From contig JBQTIY010000010.1 of NCBI GenBank assembly GCA_052387675.1, positions 186,001 to 250,000 of the forward strand: a stretch of DNA of 64,000 bases. The letters are read 5' to 3'. The translations under genes were made by a program, and so were the position numbers. This document shows positions 62,414 to 64,000 of the stretch, in pieces; the stretch's first letter is position 1, and each line of letters opens with the position of its first letter. The notes below the pieces were generated by a model. It made no database searches and was not told the DNA's origin. It saw only the letters and a list, made by a program, of their open reading frames with translations. This stretch comes from JBQTIY01 sp052387675. Lineage in GTDB: Bacteria > Planctomycetota > B15-G4.

Positions 62414-63401
62414 GTGCATCGAGGCTGGCGGCCAGCGTCTCGGCGGCATCCAGCAGGCGGTGCGAGGTGGTGCCGAAGAGCGGTGCCGGCAGGACGACGA
62501 CAGCTTCCTGTCGCAGCGCACGCAGTCCGGCGAGAGCCGGCTCGGCGCGCAGCCGGGCGAGAGCCGCCGGGAGTCCGGCGCGGCCGGCCTGTCCGGAGGC
62601 CGTGGCGGCGCCCATGAGCAAGATGTCAGGGTCCAGCGACAGAAGCTGTTCGTAGTCGAGCGGCTGGTGTCCGCTGAAGCCGGCTTCGGTGGCCGCGTTG
62701 CGCACACCGACGAGAGCCAGCAGCGCCTCCACGGTCGTGCCGGCGCCGGCGGTCCAACCGCCTGAGCCGAAGTTCGTGTAGCTGAGCACGCGCAGTCCGC
62801 TGCGGGCGCTCGCCCCGGCGGACAGCCGCGCTGCACGCGTCTGCAGTTCGGTGGTCAACTCGGCCGCACGCGGCTCACAGCCCAACAGTTGGCCCAGCAC
62901 TGCGATCGTATCCAGCAGATCTGTCCAGGATGTGGGATGCGGCACGGTGACGACGGACAGGCCTGCGCCGCGCAGGGCGACGAGCGTCTCGGCCGCCGCG
63001 AAGGGATCGCAGATCACGAGGTCGGGCTGCAAGGCCAGCACGGTCTCGGCCGTGAACTTGGCGAAGGTGGGCAGGCCGGACCATGTCTCGGGCGATTCGG
63101 CAGCCAGGCCATCGGCGAAGGCGGTGTCCGGCAAGGCCACGAGGCGCGCCTTGGCCACGAGCGCCATGACGAGATCGGCGGCGCCGGCATTCGCGGGCAG
63201 GATGCGCTGCGGCGCCGCCGCAAGTTCCAGTTCGTGGCCATCCCACAGGCGCACCTGGCGCGGGAAGCCGGGCTGCGCCGAGACCACCGGCAGCGCGGCC
63301 TGCGTGCGCCTCACCTCGCGCCCGGCGAGCGCAGTGATGACGCCAATGCCCACCAGCAGCACGAGCAGGGCCGCGACCGCAAGGAGGCGGCCGCCGCTCA
63401 C
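62382..63401 (-). CDS. ABC transporter substrate-binding protein, BtuF/FecB-like
   Basis: A 339-residue membrane-tethered binding protein. An N-terminal hydrophobic anchor (LLAVAALLVLLVGIGVITAL) precedes a two-lobe cobalamin/siderophore-binding fold: PQRILPANAGAADLVMALVA, RLVALPDTAFAD, ETVLALQPDLVICDPFAAAE, VTVPHPTSWTDLLDTIAVLG, TVEALLALVGVRNAATEAGF and YEQLLSLDPDILLMGA. The GTG start overlaps the stop of the upstream permease-like gene (GTGA). That permease is MacB/FtsX-type, not a BtuC-type permease, so the usual partner is not adjacent. It may serve B12 or chelated iron; MetH nearby needs B12, but no link is shown. Confidence 0.85.
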   Translation of the reverse strand: MSGGRLLAVAALLVLLVGIGVITALAGREVRRTQAALPVVSAQPGFPRQVRLWDGHELELAAAPQRILPANAGAADLVMALVAKARLVALPDTAFADGLAAESPETWSGLPTFAKFTAETVLALQPDLVICDPFAAAETLVALRGAGLSVVTVPHPTSWTDLLDTIAVLGQLLGCEPRAAELTTELQTRAARLSAGASARSGLRVLSYTNFGSGGWTAGAGTTVEALLALVGVRNAATEAGFSGHQPLDYEQLLSLDPDILLMGAATASGQAGRAGLPAALARLRAEPALAGLRALRQEAVVVLPAPLFGTTSHRLLDAAETLAASLDALSVATDSPVR

Positions 63402-64000
63402 TCGTAGCGCATCACGCTGGAAAGCCGCAGGCGGTTGGCGCGCAGTGCCGGATAGAGCACGGCGAGGAGCGCGACGAGCACGGCGCCGCCCAGCACGAGG
63501 CCCAGGCTGCTGGGCGTGAGCTGAAAGCTCAGCGGCAGATCCGAGACCGTGGTCAGCGTGCGCGTGGCGACGATGGCCAGGGGCAGGCCGAGCAGCAGTC
63601 CTGCCAGGCCGCCCAGCACGCCGAAGACGCCCGACTCGGCCAGCAGCATGCGCGCCACTTGCGCACCGGTGAGGCCCACCGCGCGCAGCAGGCCGATCTC
63701 GCGCCGGCGCTCCAGCACAGCGATGACCATCGCATTCAGCACGCCCACGGCGGCGAGCAGCACGGTCAGCACCAGGATGGCGTAGAAGATGGCGAAGTCG
63801 CGGTCGAGCGCGGCCAGGGACTCCTCGGCGATGTCTTCGCCGCGCCTAAAGGCCAGCACATGCTCCTCGCCGAGGCGGCTGCGCAGCGCGGTTTCGAACT
63901 GCTGCAGCCGCTCGAGCGGCACCTGCGGCGCCCAGCACACGAAGAGGTCGCCGAGCTCCTCGATGTCCTGGCACCAGTACTGCTTCATCATGGCGGCCGA
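63398..64000 (-). CDS. MacB/FtsX-type ABC permease (5' end outside window)
   Basis: The C-terminal 200 residues of a larger permease; the frame is open to the window edge. Four transmembrane helices of the FtsX-like domain are visible: FYAILVLTVLLAAVGVLNAM, the cytosolic loop ERRREIGLLRAVGLTGAQVA, GVFGVLGGLAGLLLGLPLAI, and LGLVLGGAVLVALLAVLYPA with the tail RANRLRLSSVMRYE. The part before the first helix (VPLERLQQFETALRSRL) is the end of the MacB-type periplasmic domain. Such proteins power lipoprotein or peptide extrusion by mechanotransmission. Coupled to the BtuF-like gene by a GTGA overlap. Confidence 0.88.
   Translation of the reverse strand, partial: SAAMMKQYWCQDIEELGDLFVCWAPQVPLERLQQFETALRSRLGEEHVLAFRRGEDIAEESLAALDRDFAIFYAILVLTVLLAAVGVLNAMVIAVLERRREIGLLRAVGLTGAQVARMLLAESGVFGVLGGLAGLLLGLPLAIVATRTLTTVSDLPLSFQLTPSSLGLVLGGAVLVALLAVLYPALRANRLRLSSVMRYE

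Overview
The window is a GC-rich bacterial chromosome segment (third codon positions almost always G or C), densely packed on both strands with many 4-base ATGA/GTGA overlaps between genes. The gene content points to a Gram-negative member of the Planctomycetota, outside the best-studied orders. It has lipid A synthesis (lpxB), futalosine-type menaquinone synthesis (mqnA), bacterial-microcompartment shell genes, several exported sulfatase/phosphodiesterase-fold lipoproteins, and an ECF sigma factor next to a membrane Ser/Thr kinase. An exported FG-GAP propeller ends in a C-terminal module I associate with planctomycete surface proteins. This placement is inference from content, not from a marker gene. 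I saw no rRNA, convincing tRNA, insertion sequence, phage gene or CRISPR array.

Layout. 1-7260 (+): the end of a microcompartment operon (EutN vertex protein, tandem-domain BMC-T shell protein, a Cys-rich small protein, an ACT protein with a microcompartment-type N-terminus, a UPF0210 PFL-fold protein), then a DUF2007 protein and a large GH2-like/PA14 lipoprotein. 7266-11685 (-): lpxB, an ACT protein and an SLC13/RCK permease in one operon, and ilvE. 11877-19047: a phosphodiesterase lipoprotein, clpP with an acidic tail, a HEAT-like exported protein, an ABC permease, an unknown protein and a sulfatase-fold lipoprotein. 19093-24561: a YtrA-type GntR regulator with its membrane-protein partner and a palindromic operator, FKBP, and an ECF sigma/Ser-Thr kinase pair. 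24590-33428: SGNH hydrolase, CPBP protease, an NTT-like carrier with an exported epimerase-fold protein, small envelope proteins, an alpha/beta hydrolase, a C39-peptidase/small-repeat-peptide pair and a beta-helix protein.

33454-40191 (-) holds both subunits of DNA topoisomerase VI, separated by three oppositely oriented genes for exported proteins (FG-GAP propeller, DUF6370 lipoprotein, DUF4932-like metalloprotease). 40339-47141: Fe-type superoxide dismutase, an NtrC-type response regulator whose sensor kinase is broken, a structured 81-nt intergenic element, an intact HisKA_3/NarL-type two-component pair and a second SLC13/RCK permease. 47170-54669: a sulfatase-fold lipoprotein with mqnA, a seven-iron ferredoxin, and an ArsR-methyltransferase fusion overlapping metH. 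54734-64000: an OPT transporter, a GldA/GldF/double-GldG/DUF4340 ABC system, and a BtuF-like binding protein with a MacB/FtsX-type permease running off the window.

The items most worth a second look are the microcompartment operon carrying a PFL-fold protein and a repeated N-terminal module, the split bacterial topoisomerase VI locus, the C39-peptidase plus repeat-peptide pair, the degenerate sensor kinase with its neighbouring structured element, and the double-GldG transporter.
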